Assembly: GCF_014282275.1 (NCBI RefSeq)
Contig: NZ_VFIA01000007.1
Coordinates: forward strand, 124,001 to 188,000
Origin: Spirosoma utsteinense
GTDB taxonomy: Bacteria > Bacteroidota > Bacteroidia > Cytophagales > Spirosomataceae
Direction of reading: 5' to 3'
DNA length: 64,000 nt
Part shown: positions 30,149-40,391 of the stretch, in pieces
Layout of the letters: each line of letters starts with the position of its first letter
Position numbering within the stretch: the stretch's first letter is position 1
Translations under genes and position numbers: made by a program
The notes under the pieces: model-generated
What the model was told of the DNA's origin: nothing
What the model saw: only the letters and a program-made list of their open reading frames with translations
Database searches by the model: none

Positions 30149-31426
30149 CTACTTACCCTGCGGGGTGATAATCCGGTAGTTACCGCTCAAATGCATGATA
30201 CTGAACAGGTGCATCAGCCCATCATAATACGGGTCGAAATAGCCATCCTCGAACGGCTCCAGTTTGGCTTTCCATAGGGCATGCACAAAATCGAGACTGT
30301 TCTTGTCTTTACTGACGAGCGACAACGTAGCGGACGTAGACACCAGGCCGATGGAGTGCCGGAGCTTCTTTACCGGCCCCGCCTGAAGGATAAACTCGGG
30401 CCGCGAACCATCCAGATTGAACTGATCGTCATACGTATCCATACCTTTTGAGCGCAGGAACCCCTGAAACCGTTTGGCATAGTCTTCCTGCCACGCCTTG
30501 TCTTTCCCCGACCAGGTATAATCCATCGCAACGTTCATGGGCACCCGCCACGAATCGTAGCGAAAGGCCGAGGGCGACCAGCGGGTGTCGTGTGGTTTGC
30601 CGCTAAACTCCGTATAATCGGCGTTGAGGCCGGTGACGGGGTGACAGGCGCGATGCAGAAATACGCGTGACGTGTCGGCGCATTCTTTGTAGAACTGCTC
30701 ATGCCCGTCTTTGGCGTACATCACCCAGGTATCGTAAAACGCGGGCAGGTGATACGACGGATCGGTCCATGTATAGTTGTTGCCTTCGGGCACAAACGAA
30801 ATCTGTTTGGCGTCGGTGTTGATCAGGTTATAGATGTTGCCGGTGCCATCTTTTTTCCACATGGCGTCCAGAATCCGCCGGGCTTCTCCGTAGTAATTGA
30901 TGCCCGTGTTGTTGCCCCATTTGTTGGCCGCAAATAGCAGGCTGGTGATGTAGTACAACTCGCCATCCGACGCCGACCCCTCCGAGTTTTTCTTCATCGT
31001 CTGCGTGTTGATGCTCCAGGCAAAATACGCTTCCCGTGGGCCGCTCTGGTGTTGCAGGTACTTCTTCGACCACCGCCAAATCCGGTCGAACACATCTTTC
31101 TTATCCAGTTGAACAGCCACCATCATGCCATACGACAGTCCTTCGGTCCGGGCGTCTTTATTTTTCACGTCCGACACATAGGCCATCGTGTCGCCCACCT
31201 CAAAATAGACTTTGTTCGGACCTTCAAACACGTCGAAATAGGCTTTCGCCAGTTTGGCGTCGATGTCGGTCTGTTTGTATCCTGCTTCCCGAAACAGATT
31301 CCGGTAGGCTGGCTTATTTGTCTTTTTGCTTTGCCCCAGGACGACACCCTGGCCAATACATAGCGCAGCCAGTATCAGCCACAAACTGATCCTGCGTTTT
31401 CGGTTTATTCCAATTGATTGTACCAT
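30149..31426 (-). CDS. GH8 reducing-end xylose-releasing exo-oligoxylanase (Rex-like)
   Basis: A 425-residue enzyme with a signal peptide (about 10-32). GH8 marks are the general acid Glu95 in EGLSYGMM, SDGELYYITSLLFAANKWG, TDPSYHLPAFYDTW and YDSWRVPMNVAMDY. The overall length and the LSYGMM/WRVPMN pattern fit the Rex subgroup, which trims single xylose units from the reducing end of xylo-oligosaccharides, rather than the cellulase or chitosanase subgroups. It would act on products of the GH10 xylanase. Placement with esterases on both sides supports a xylan role. The subgroup is a family-knowledge inference. Confidence 0.88.
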   Translation of the reverse strand: MVQSIGINRKRRISLWLILAALCIGQGVVLGQSKKTNKPAYRNLFREAGYKQTDIDAKLAKAYFDVFEGPNKVYFEVGDTMAYVSDVKNKDARTEGLSYGMMVAVQLDKKDVFDRIWRWSKKYLQHQSGPREAYFAWSINTQTMKKNSEGSASDGELYYITSLLFAANKWGNNTGINYYGEARRILDAMWKKDGTGNIYNLINTDAKQISFVPEGNNYTWTDPSYHLPAFYDTWVMYAKDGHEQFYKECADTSRVFLHRACHPVTGLNADYTEFSGKPHDTRWSPSAFRYDSWRVPMNVAMDYTWSGKDKAWQEDYAKRFQGFLRSKGMDTYDDQFNLDGSRPEFILQAGPVKKLRHSIGLVSTSATLSLVSKDKNSLDFVHALWKAKLEPFEDGYFDPYYDGLMHLFSIMHLSGNYRIITPQGK

Positions 31427-31455
31427 AAAATAGGTTGAGTATCGTACTTAAGGTG

Positions 31456-31562
31456 AGTTTTTGTCATCCCGAAGAATGAGGGATCTTCGGTAAATGCTAA
31501 AAAATGCCTGCTACCGAAGATCCCTCGTTCCTCGGGATGACAAAAACACAGGATGACAAACA
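31456..31562. repeat. Palindromic element copy 3 (unequal arms)
   Basis: Between the GH8 gene and the next esterase. The left arm has CCCGAAGAATGAGGGATC; the right arm has the common CCCGAGGAACGAGGG core. The loop reads AATGCTAAAAAATGCCTGC (forward orientation). An extra GGATGACAAA heptamer copy extends only on the right. Confidence 0.93.
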
Positions 31563-31580
31563 AGCGTAAAAAAAGACTTG

Positions 31581-32699
<1,119 letters not shown>

Positions 32700-32740
32700 T
32701 TAAGGGAATATGGTTTGAATTGATTTTTTGTCATTGAGTG

Positions 32741-32855
32741 CGTTTTTTTTGTCATCCCGAGGAACGAGGGATCTTCGGTAGCAGGCTTTCTTTTCATCTA
32801 CCGAGGATCCCTCCTGTCGTCGGGATGACAAAAAAGCCGGGATGACAAAAAAACG
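32741..32855. repeat. Palindromic element copy 4 (chimeric arms)
   Basis: The left arm carries the common core CCCGAGGAACGAGGGATC, but the right arm is the other subtype (its complement reads CCCGACGACAGGAGGG). The loop GCAGGCTTTCTTTTCAT is in reverse orientation relative to copy 3. The flanks TTTTTTTTGTC and GACAAAAAAA are near symmetric. Confidence 0.9.
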
Positions 32856-32858
32856 AAC

Positions 32859-33938
32859 TCATTTAAAAAGCTGCGGCAACGTATTGGCCAAATACAGTTT
32901 GCAGTTCATCCAAGTGTGTCCGCCCGGTACGATGAGCGGTTCGACCTTGATTTTCTTCTCGGTAAACATCGCGATGTTCTGCTTTACGGGCTCGTACAGA
33001 AAATCCTCGGTGCCCACGCTGATGGTGAATAATTTCAGCTGGCTGTTGAGCTTAGCCGCGTCGGGCGACCAGTTTGCAAAGTTCGTTTTGAACTCATCCG
33101 TAGCCGTATACGGCGCATACGAGCAGATATAGGCGAACTTATCGGGGTTTGTCAGGCCGATGTTCAGCGTCTGCCCGCCACCGACCGAAAAGCCAGCCAC
33201 CGCCCGGCCTTTGCTTTCCTTGACGACCGGGTAATTGGCTTCGATAAACGGAACGATGTCGTTCACCATGTCTTTTGTGAAATCGGGCATGGGTGCGGGC
33301 CGAACGTTCCCGTAGGGCATCACGATCAGCATGGGCTTGGCTTTTCCCTGCGCCAGCAGGTTGTCGGCGATCAGGTTGGCGCGGCCCACTTTCGTCCAGG
33401 TTTCTTCAGTATCGGAGCCACCGTGAATCAGGTACAGCACCGGGTATTTCGTTTTGCCATTGGCGTTGAAACCGGGCGGGGTGTACACCAATAACTGCCG
33501 CGTAGTACCCAACGTACCGGACTTGTAGTAGCGGTAGCTGATTTTGCCGTGGGGTACGTTCTGCAGCGAATGCACCAGCGGTTTATCACCGGGTACGTCG
33601 ACGATGCTGCGCTTGAACCGTTCGTTGGCGAAAATGTAGGTGTTGCTCGGGTCGGCCATTGACACACTGTCGACCATAAAGCTATACGGGTAAATGTCGG
33701 GCTTTACCGGGGGCACCGTTACGCTCCAGATGCCCGATGTGTCTTTGATCATGGCGACCGGAGTCGCCAGAAACTCACCGAAAACCATCACCTTCTTCGC
33801 GTTTCGGGAAAAATACCGGAACGTGATGCTATGATCGGCGTGAACATCGGGCGAACTGATGGATGGCGGGCGTTGCTGGGCCATGCCCGTAGCACCCAGT
33901 ACCAGAACGGCTTGTAAGAGAAATAAAATGCGTTTCAT
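32859..33938 (-). CDS. CE1-type esterase with N-terminal Ig-like domain
   Basis: A 359-residue secreted esterase. The open frame extends 61 codons further upstream, into the neighbouring gene, but ATG 33938 starts a clean signal peptide (MKRILFLLQ, ending TGMAQ) and lies 11 bases after the upstream stop. The Ig-like domain (ITFRYFSRNAKKVMVFG) is followed by a hydrolase domain with Ser251 in GFSVGGGQ, SVGTEDFLY and His in GGHTWMN. It belongs with the 33950 and 37439 genes in one paralogue group that shares VKPDIYPYSF, DTEETWTKVGRANLI and GGHTWMNCKLYL. Confidence 0.9.
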   Translation of the reverse strand: MKRILFLLQAVLVLGATGMAQQRPPSISSPDVHADHSITFRYFSRNAKKVMVFGEFLATPVAMIKDTSGIWSVTVPPVKPDIYPYSFMVDSVSMADPSNTYIFANERFKRSIVDVPGDKPLVHSLQNVPHGKISYRYYKSGTLGTTRQLLVYTPPGFNANGKTKYPVLYLIHGGSDTEETWTKVGRANLIADNLLAQGKAKPMLIVMPYGNVRPAPMPDFTKDMVNDIVPFIEANYPVVKESKGRAVAGFSVGGGQTLNIGLTNPDKFAYICSYAPYTATDEFKTNFANWSPDAAKLNSQLKLFTISVGTEDFLYEPVKQNIAMFTEKKIKVEPLIVPGGHTWMNCKLYLANTLPQLFK

Positions 33939-33949
33939 CGGCGTGGTGT

Positions 33950-35113
33950 TTAGGGGTTGAAGAGTAACGAAGTCGTTTCGGCTACGTACGTTTTGACGTT
34001 CATCCAGGTGTGCCCCCCGCCGGTAATCAGGCTTTTGTAGTTCACCTTTTTGGCCTTCAGGTAATCCATAAACTCCACCGTGCCTTTGTACAGAAAATCG
34101 TCGCTCCCCACGCTCACCCACAGCAGCTTGAGTTGTTTATTGGTATTACCGGCATTGCTGACGATGGTTGGATAGCTGCGCTCCATCTCCTGGGGCGACA
34201 GGTACGAACTGTATGCGCACACCCACGCAAATTTATCCATGTTACTAAAGGCCGCCCGGAGCGTTTGCCCTCCCCCGCGCGAAAATCCGCCGATAGCCCG
34301 GTTCTCGCGGTTAGCAATAGCCCGGTAATTTTTCTCGACGTAGGGAATGACATTACTTACCAGATCCGTCGTGAAATCGTTGGCTCGTTTCACTGCATCG
34401 GCCCCATCGCGCACGGTCGGGTCGGCGGGTTTCTGGCCACCGGTTTGCTCGGATACCCGCGCGGCTATGTTGCCATAGGGCATCACAATGATCATCGGTT
34501 TGGCCTTGCCTTCAGCGATGAGATTATCCAGAATCAGGTTGGTTTTGCCGACTTTGAAAAAGGTCTCTTCGGTATCCGTCGTGCCGCTGATGAGGTAGTA
34601 CACCGGGTACTTCTTCGCCTGATTCTGGTCGTAACCTGGTGGCGTATAGACCACCACAGAACCGGTTGTCCTCTCCATCGACGGGTAGTATTCGTAGTTG
34701 ATCGAGCCGTGGGGTACGTCGCGCAGGGCGTGGATCAGGGGCGTATCGCCGGGTACGTCGACCAGGCTGGCTTTGAACCGCTCGTTGGGGAAAAAGGCGA
34801 CATTAGCCGGGTCCATCACCGATATACCATCGACCCGAAAGTTGTACGGATAAATGTCGGGTTTGACGGGGCCGACCGTTGCGCTCCAGATACCCTGAGC
34901 ATCCTTAGTCATGGGCACCGACGCTTTCTCAAACTGCGCACTCAGTTCCACCGCTTTTGCCTGCGGAGCCTGATACCGGAATGTAACGGTCTTGTCGGCA
35001 TTCACCTGTGGCGACACCACCAGCGGGCCACGGGGCGGTTGGGCCATTGCCCCGTTGTACAGGCAGAATACGGCCCAAAAAAGCCCTATTCGACGCGTTA
35101 ATTGTTGGTTCAT
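33950..35113 (-). CDS. CE1-type esterase with N-terminal Ig-like domain
   Basis: A 387-residue secreted esterase: signal peptide about 1-24 (NGAMAQ), Ig-like domain (VTFRYQAPQAKAVELSAQ), hydrolase domain with Ser278 in GFSRGGGQ and His in GGHTWMN. A glycine-poor insertion of about 15 residues (SEQTGGQKPADPTVRDG) near residue 235 is absent from its neighbours. The usual HG of the oxyanion strand reads SG here (YYLISGTTDTEE), a change from the HGG/HGT of the paralogues, so activity could differ. It is transcribed just before the 32859 gene. Confidence 0.9.
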   Translation of the reverse strand: MNQQLTRRIGLFWAVFCLYNGAMAQPPRGPLVVSPQVNADKTVTFRYQAPQAKAVELSAQFEKASVPMTKDAQGIWSATVGPVKPDIYPYNFRVDGISVMDPANVAFFPNERFKASLVDVPGDTPLIHALRDVPHGSINYEYYPSMERTTGSVVVYTPPGYDQNQAKKYPVYYLISGTTDTEETFFKVGKTNLILDNLIAEGKAKPMIIVMPYGNIAARVSEQTGGQKPADPTVRDGADAVKRANDFTTDLVSNVIPYVEKNYRAIANRENRAIGGFSRGGGQTLRAAFSNMDKFAWVCAYSSYLSPQEMERSYPTIVSNAGNTNKQLKLLWVSVGSDDFLYKGTVEFMDYLKAKKVNYKSLITGGGHTWMNVKTYVAETTSLLFNP

Positions 35114-35161
35114 AGTTTATTAAGGTTTAGGGATAATTTATTTTTTGTTTTAGCCATCCAG

Positions 35162-35290
35162 CGTTTTTTATCATCCCGTGTTTTTTGTCATCCCGAGGAA
35201 CGAGGGATCTTCGGTAGCAGGCATTTTTTAGCATTTACCGAAGATCCCTCGTTCCTCGGGATGACAAAAAACACGGGATGATAAAAAACG
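35162..35290. repeat. Palindromic element copy 5
   Basis: A perfect 55-bp stem (35162-35216 with 35236-35290) with a 19-base loop GCAGGCATTTTTTAGCATT in reverse orientation. The outer heptamer is ATCATCC instead of GTCATCC, and the partner arm carries the matching GGATGAT, so the pairing is kept. It lies between an esterase and the fucosidase. Confidence 0.96.
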
Positions 35291-35309
35291 ACGTATGACA
35301 AAAACTCAC

Positions 35310-37442
35310 TCACTGGGTAACAATGTCAATTTCCGCGTAGCCCGACGCTGAACCTTCCTGCGTGTTTTTCAACGCCCGCAGGTTGATGTACCGGGCGCGG
35401 ATCGGCGCAAATGGTTTGGTTTGCCAGAACGGGCTGTTTTTGATGTTTGAAAATTCACCTTCACTGACCCGCTTCCAGGTTTTGTTATCGGTAGACACCT
35501 CAAATTCATAATGGGTGATGATGCTGGCCTCTTCCCACCAGTTTTGGGCAGGCAGGTATTTGAAACCCGTCAGATTTTCCGCTTTCCCCAAATCAATGAT
35601 CAGGTCGGCAGGCATGGGCTGCTTCTTGTCCTGATGCCAGGACGTGCCGGGGTTGCCATCCAACGCCTGATACGCCGACTTCGACTCCGTGCTCACGATT
35701 TTCCAGGCGCTACGGGCTACGTCAAATTTTTCTTCGCTGAGTACACTGCTTTGTTTGGTAAACGGATTGTAAGCAATCGCCTTCAGGTCGACTTTACCGC
35801 TGCTGGTTTTCACAGGAGCCGTGTATTTGACCGCACTTGCGGTTGGCGTGCTGCCATCGAGTGTGTAGTACAATTCCGACTCGGTATCACCGGCTTTGAT
35901 GAGAATATCCCCGGCCTGATTGCGGGTGATCATCGGGGGCGTCAGAATCAGCGGGGCCTTGTAGACTTCGAGATTCGAGATCAACGGGCACCCTTTGGCG
36001 TCCCAAATGGTCAGGCGAAGTTGCGTGGCTTCGACGGTCGGGAAGCGAAGAATACGTTTGTAGCCAATGGTGGTTTCTTTTGCAATTTCTTTCCAATTGC
36101 CGTTGACGAAAGCCTCCACCGTAAACGATTTGACGCGTTGCCCTAACCGAATGGGTTCCTGCACCAGAAAGCGATTGAACGATGTGGGTTTAGGAAACTG
36201 GAGCGTTAACGATGCGGTACGAACGGCTTCATCCGTTGCCCAATAGCTGTCCAAATCGGCATCAATAGTCTTACTGGCCGCGTAAGCCGCGCTTTTTCCG
36301 CGTGATTGTGAGGCCGTCACGGTTGCATTTTTGGCCAGATTCACCGCAAACGCTTCATTCCTCGCTTTGGCAAAACTCTGCACAGCTTTTTCATCCAATT
36401 GATTAATCAAACCACTGGGCATGATCGGAAAATTGAGCAGCAACGTCCCGTTTCGGCCAACGGAGTTGTAGTACGTATCCATCAACTGGGGCAGGGTTTT
36501 CACTTTTCGGTCTTCGCGCTCGTGGTAAAACCACTCCGGCCGAATGGAGGTGTTTACCTCACCCGGAACCCAGGCATTGCCATTTTCGACGCCATGCCGC
36601 AGCATTTGCTCGGGCACATCTCCTGTCGAATTCAATAAGCTCCAGTTGGTTTCGCCCACGTACCCGGCTTCGGTGCCCACCCAGCGCAGGTCGGCCCGGT
36701 CGCCACCATCGTTCCAGATGACGATGTTGGGCTGGAGTTTGCGAACGAGTTTGTAGGTATTCGGCCAGTCGTAATACGTTTTCGAGTCGATTTTCCGGGT
36801 TTCGTTCGCCCCGCCATAATAACCCGATCCGCCGTTGGCTCCGTCATACCAGACTTCAAAAATATCGCCGTAGTTGGTCAACAGTTCCGTTAACTGATTG
36901 CGGAAGTAGGTGATGTATTCGGGCTTTCCGTAGTCGGCGTGGTTTCGATCCCAGGGCGACAGGTACACGCCGAATTTCAAGCCGTATTCTTTACAGGCAT
37001 CGGCCAGTTCGCGTACGATATCGGCCTTCCCGTTTCGCCAGGGCACATTTTTTATAGAATAGTCGGTGTATTTCGAGGGCCACAGGCAGAATCCGCTGTG
37101 GTGTTTGGCGGTAAAAATAATGCCTTTCATCCCGGCTTCTTTACAGATACGCGCCCACTGCCGACAGTCCATCTTTGTCGGATTAAACAGCTTTGGGTCT
37201 TCGTTGCCGAGCCCCCAGGCCATGTCGGTATAGGTATTGATCGAAAAATGGATGAAGGCATAATACTCCATTTTTTGCCAACGCAACTGATTTTCGTTGG
37301 GCAGGGGGCCAACGGGTTGTGGCGGTGTCGATTGTGAAAAGGCAAGGCGGCAACCGATCAATAGCAGGCTCACCCCCAGACAAAAACGTTTTTTTGTCTG
37401 GGGGTGCTTGGTTACACATGAAAAGAGACCTACTAGACTCAT
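35310..37442 (-). CDS. GH29 alpha-L-fucosidase with C-terminal F5/8-type C domains
   Basis: A 710-residue exported enzyme releasing alpha-linked L-fucose. The signal region (about 18-36) is followed by the GH29 barrel with IIFTAKHHSGFCLWPS and the nucleophile Asp200 in VWYDGANG. Then comes a discoidin/F5-8-like domain (about 365-495), a chitobiase-type linker (ELYYTLDGSTPT) and a second discoidin-like domain to the C-terminus (TGFKYLPAQ). The domain order is typical of Bacteroidota GH29-B-like enzymes. Its ATG overlaps the stop of the upstream esterase by four bases (ATGA), implying translational coupling. It separates two members of an esterase paralogue group. Fucose could come from xyloglucan side chains. 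Confidence 0.93.
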   Translation of the reverse strand: MSLVGLFSCVTKHPQTKKRFCLGVSLLLIGCRLAFSQSTPPQPVGPLPNENQLRWQKMEYYAFIHFSINTYTDMAWGLGNEDPKLFNPTKMDCRQWARICKEAGMKGIIFTAKHHSGFCLWPSKYTDYSIKNVPWRNGKADIVRELADACKEYGLKFGVYLSPWDRNHADYGKPEYITYFRNQLTELLTNYGDIFEVWYDGANGGSGYYGGANETRKIDSKTYYDWPNTYKLVRKLQPNIVIWNDGGDRADLRWVGTEAGYVGETNWSLLNSTGDVPEQMLRHGVENGNAWVPGEVNTSIRPEWFYHEREDRKVKTLPQLMDTYYNSVGRNGTLLLNFPIMPSGLINQLDEKAVQSFAKARNEAFAVNLAKNATVTASQSRGKSAAYAASKTIDADLDSYWATDEAVRTASLTLQFPKPTSFNRFLVQEPIRLGQRVKSFTVEAFVNGNWKEIAKETTIGYKRILRFPTVEATQLRLTIWDAKGCPLISNLEVYKAPLILTPPMITRNQAGDILIKAGDTESELYYTLDGSTPTASAVKYTAPVKTSSGKVDLKAIAYNPFTKQSSVLSEEKFDVARSAWKIVSTESKSAYQALDGNPGTSWHQDKKQPMPADLIIDLGKAENLTGFKYLPAQNWWEEASIITHYEFEVSTDNKTWKRVSEGEFSNIKNSPFWQTKPFAPIRARYINLRALKNTQEGSASGYAEIDIVTQ

Positions 37443-38605
37443 CGGAATAATTTTGGCGCAATCGTGCTCAGGTACAATTTGCAGTTCATCCAGGTATGCC
37501 CACCCTCTGAAATGAGGGTTTCGTGCTTGATCTTCTTTTCGTCGAGCACCTTCAGATACTCATCGATAATTGGGTACAGGCCATCGTCTTTCCCGACGCC
37601 AATCCAGAATAGTTTCAGCCGCTGATTGGTGAGGGCAGGGTTGGCGAAGGCGGTAGCGTTGTTGCGATCAAATTCGTCTTTCAACATGCCGGGTGCAAAG
37701 CCGCAGACCCAGCTAAACAGGTCGGGGTTGTTCAGACCGATGAATAGGCTCGTTCCACCACCGCCGGAAAAACCGGCAATAGCCCGACTGTCTTTATCCT
37801 TTTTCACCCGGTAATTTTTGTCGACAAACGGAAAGAGATTCACCAGAAAATCTTTTTTTATTAGTTGAAGGTTATCCCAGTTCCGTAAACTACCCGACGA
37901 TTTGCTAATAGCCGGATAAGCCCGACCGTAGGGCATCACCACGATCATGGGTTTGGCTTTGTCCTGGGCAATCAGGTTATCCAGAATGATATTGGCGCGG
38001 CCTACTTTGGTCCAAGTTTCTTCGGTATCGGTGGTGCCGTGCAGCAGGTAAAGTACGGGGTAGGCCGTATTCGTGTCTGTTTCGTAGCCCGGCGGGGTGT
38101 ACACCAATACGGGCCGCTGCCCCAGTTCGGGCGACTGGTAGAAGCGGTACGACAGGGTGCCGTGGGGTACGTTTTGAAGGCTGTGAACGAGGGGCGCGCT
38201 TCCCGTTATCTCAACCACGCTGTTCTGAAACCCTTCATTTGGAAAGAGCGCAGAATTTTTGGGGTCGGCTATCGATAGACCATCTACGTTGAACGCGTAC
38301 GGGTACATATCCGGCTTCACCGGGCCGGTTGTAACGCTCCAAACGCCCTGCGCGTCTTTGGTCATGGGCAAGGCCGCTTTTTCGAACTGGGCATTCAACT
38401 TCACCTCTTTGGCCGAGGGAGCCAGCAACCGAAACGTAACGGTATTGTCGGCATTGACCTGTGGCGACACCACGACGGGGCTGCCTGGGGGCTGAGCCAG
38501 AACGGGACCAGCCACGAAAAGTGCGGTACAGACTAAGCCCACGTACAGCCTGAATCGGCGGAAACCGGGCGTTTTTGAATTAATAAACTGGTTGCTCTTA
38601 GTCAT
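37439..38605 (-). CDS. CE1-type esterase with N-terminal Ig-like domain
   Basis: A 388-residue secreted esterase with a long basic n-region before the signal hydrophobic core (about 21-37, ending PVLAQ). Ig-like domain (VTFRLLAPSAKEVKLNAQ), hydrolase domain with Ser280 in GFSGGGG and His in GGHTWMN. Nearest in-window relative is the 33950 esterase: they share SPQVNADNTVTFR and ALPMTKDAQGVWSV with only small changes, so the two are tandem duplicates now separated by the fucosidase gene. Its stop overlaps the fucosidase start. Confidence 0.9.
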   Translation of the reverse strand: MTKSNQFINSKTPGFRRFRLYVGLVCTALFVAGPVLAQPPGSPVVVSPQVNADNTVTFRLLAPSAKEVKLNAQFEKAALPMTKDAQGVWSVTTGPVKPDMYPYAFNVDGLSIADPKNSALFPNEGFQNSVVEITGSAPLVHSLQNVPHGTLSYRFYQSPELGQRPVLVYTPPGYETDTNTAYPVLYLLHGTTDTEETWTKVGRANIILDNLIAQDKAKPMIVVMPYGRAYPAISKSSGSLRNWDNLQLIKKDFLVNLFPFVDKNYRVKKDKDSRAIAGFSGGGGTSLFIGLNNPDLFSWVCGFAPGMLKDEFDRNNATAFANPALTNQRLKLFWIGVGKDDGLYPIIDEYLKVLDEKKIKHETLISEGGHTWMNCKLYLSTIAPKLFR

Positions 38606-38674
38606 CGGAAAGGGCGTTTAGGTAGGTCGAAATGGGTAAGCAGTGACTGAGATATAGGGCTACTTTTCATGGTA

Positions 38675-40348
38675 CTACCAGGTTAGTTGAACCAGTGATA
38701 CACCCTGTCGGGGAAGGTCGAAGGTCAACTTCGTTGTTCCGTTCGCCACCGCTTTCGACGTCGGCGGTGCCATTTCCTGAAGCTGCCCCGCTTTTTCCAG
38801 CGCCTTGTACTGATCGGTTGATACCTGCTGTGGGCTACCCATCGCCTTCCATGCCTCGAACGAATTGCTGTGCGCATCATCGATCCGGTAGTGATGAACC
38901 TGCACCTTGTTCTTGCCAAGTCCGTTCACGGTCAACTCAACGGGGGCGGCCGGGCCAGGTACGTTATCATCGTGGTAATTCCAGACCATCACACAGACCG
39001 AATTTTTGCCTTTGCTTGCAATGGCGCTAACATCGTTTTCGGCCCGCACGCCATTGGCGATGATGTTGGCGGCCATCAGACCCTTGCTGGTTTGCACCGA
39101 AAGTCGCTGGCCGTTCATCTTGCCAAACATCCGAAACACGTTCAGTACGGGCTTATCCACGCCGTGCGTAGCCAGATCGCGGAAACCGGCAAACCAAGGC
39201 TGATCTTCAAACTCGAACGACCAGCTCACGGCCCCGCGCAAGTTCACTTTGTACTGATCCATCAATTCGTAGATGCGGGCGTACGAGGACGCCGTGTAGC
39301 TGGAATACATCGTGCCGTTGCGATAGCCATATTTGGGGTCGCGCGTGGCCGAGCAGGCAGCACAACCTTCGGGGTCGCACTCGCCGATGATGATCGGGAT
39401 GTTCTTCAGCTCAGGAAATGAATTGACCGCTTCAAACGCCCGCTGCACATCTTTCAACTGCACGCCCATATTCATGCGAATATGCCCGTCCACAATCTCC
39501 GGATTCCCCTTGGCGTGAAAGCCGATGTATTGCAGGGGCGTACCGATTTTGCCGGTGGCGTAATTTTGCCCCCGCAGACAATGTTCGATAAAGCGGGTCA
39601 GGTAACTGTACGCTTTGTCGCTGCGTGGACTGGTCGTGTGCGGCCCGCCAATGGTACATTCGGGACAGGCGCGTTTTAGTCCGTCGGCGGCAAAATCGTA
39701 GGTCTTACAGTATTCGTCGAACGTACCTGACCAGTAACCAATGTCCGGCTCGTTCCAGACTTCCCAAAGCCAGCTTGCTACCTCTTTTTTTCCATAGCGG
39801 TCAACGGAGTGCTTAGCCCATTGATAGACCAACTCCCGCCATTTGTCGTAGTCTTTTGGTGGGTACGTCCAGCCGGTCCAGATGGTACCGTTCTTACTCC
39901 AGGTGTGGGCGTAGGGCTCGGGTTTCGATGACAGGTCTTTGGGCATAAACCCAATTTCCATCAGCGGCTTCATCCCCCGCTTGATATACGTATCCACGAT
40001 GCTGTCGACCGTTACCCAGTTGTAAATCGGCTTGCCTGATGCATCTTCTTTATACGCATCGGTAAAGCCCCATTTCAGATCGGGACCGGGGCTTTCGCCT
40101 TTGGAGGTCAATAGGTTGTGCGCCCGAACGTAGACCGGAACGGGGCTTAACTGCTGCAATTCAGTTAGCAATTTCTGGCCGTCTTTCCGGGTGGTATTAT
40201 TGGGCTCGTCGTAACCAAAAAACGCCCAGAACGGCTTCATGTCGCCCACCGGTTTTGCGGCATCGACCCGAATCGAAACCGGCGCCTGCTGCCCGAAGGC
40301 AACCCGGAAACTAAGCAGGAGAAAACAGAGAAAGAGGTTACGTTTCAT
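38675..40348 (-). CDS. GH39 beta-xylosidase-like glycoside hydrolase
   Basis: A 557-residue secreted enzyme: signal peptide about 1-20 (VAFGQ), (beta/alpha)8 catalytic domain to about 420, then a beta-sandwich. The acid/base is Glu200 in WEVWNEPD and the nucleophile Glu323 in IIIGECDPEGC. GH39 includes beta-xylosidases that act on xylo-oligosaccharide ends, which would complete the GH10 and GH8 steps. The cysteine-rich stretch CDPEGCAACSATRD right after the nucleophile is notable and is seen in a subset of these proteins. It follows the BD-FAE-like esterase with a 43-base gap. Substrate by context only. Confidence 0.87.
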   Translation of the reverse strand: MKRNLFLCFLLLSFRVAFGQQAPVSIRVDAAKPVGDMKPFWAFFGYDEPNNTTRKDGQKLLTELQQLSPVPVYVRAHNLLTSKGESPGPDLKWGFTDAYKEDASGKPIYNWVTVDSIVDTYIKRGMKPLMEIGFMPKDLSSKPEPYAHTWSKNGTIWTGWTYPPKDYDKWRELVYQWAKHSVDRYGKKEVASWLWEVWNEPDIGYWSGTFDEYCKTYDFAADGLKRACPECTIGGPHTTSPRSDKAYSYLTRFIEHCLRGQNYATGKIGTPLQYIGFHAKGNPEIVDGHIRMNMGVQLKDVQRAFEAVNSFPELKNIPIIIGECDPEGCAACSATRDPKYGYRNGTMYSSYTASSYARIYELMDQYKVNLRGAVSWSFEFEDQPWFAGFRDLATHGVDKPVLNVFRMFGKMNGQRLSVQTSKGLMAANIIANGVRAENDVSAIASKGKNSVCVMVWNYHDDNVPGPAAPVELTVNGLGKNKVQVHHYRIDDAHSNSFEAWKAMGSPQQVSTDQYKALEKAGQLQEMAPPTSKAVANGTTKLTFDLPRQGVSLVQLTW

Positions 40349-40391
40349 GACTATAGGGCTTTGTTATACTGGCGGTTAGTGTATGAATGGC

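Noticed and set aside
33939-34121. N-terminal extension of the 32859 esterase into the upstream gene
   Set aside because: The extension overlaps a real esterase coding sequence in another frame, while ATG 33938 begins a standard signal peptide 11 bases after its stop.
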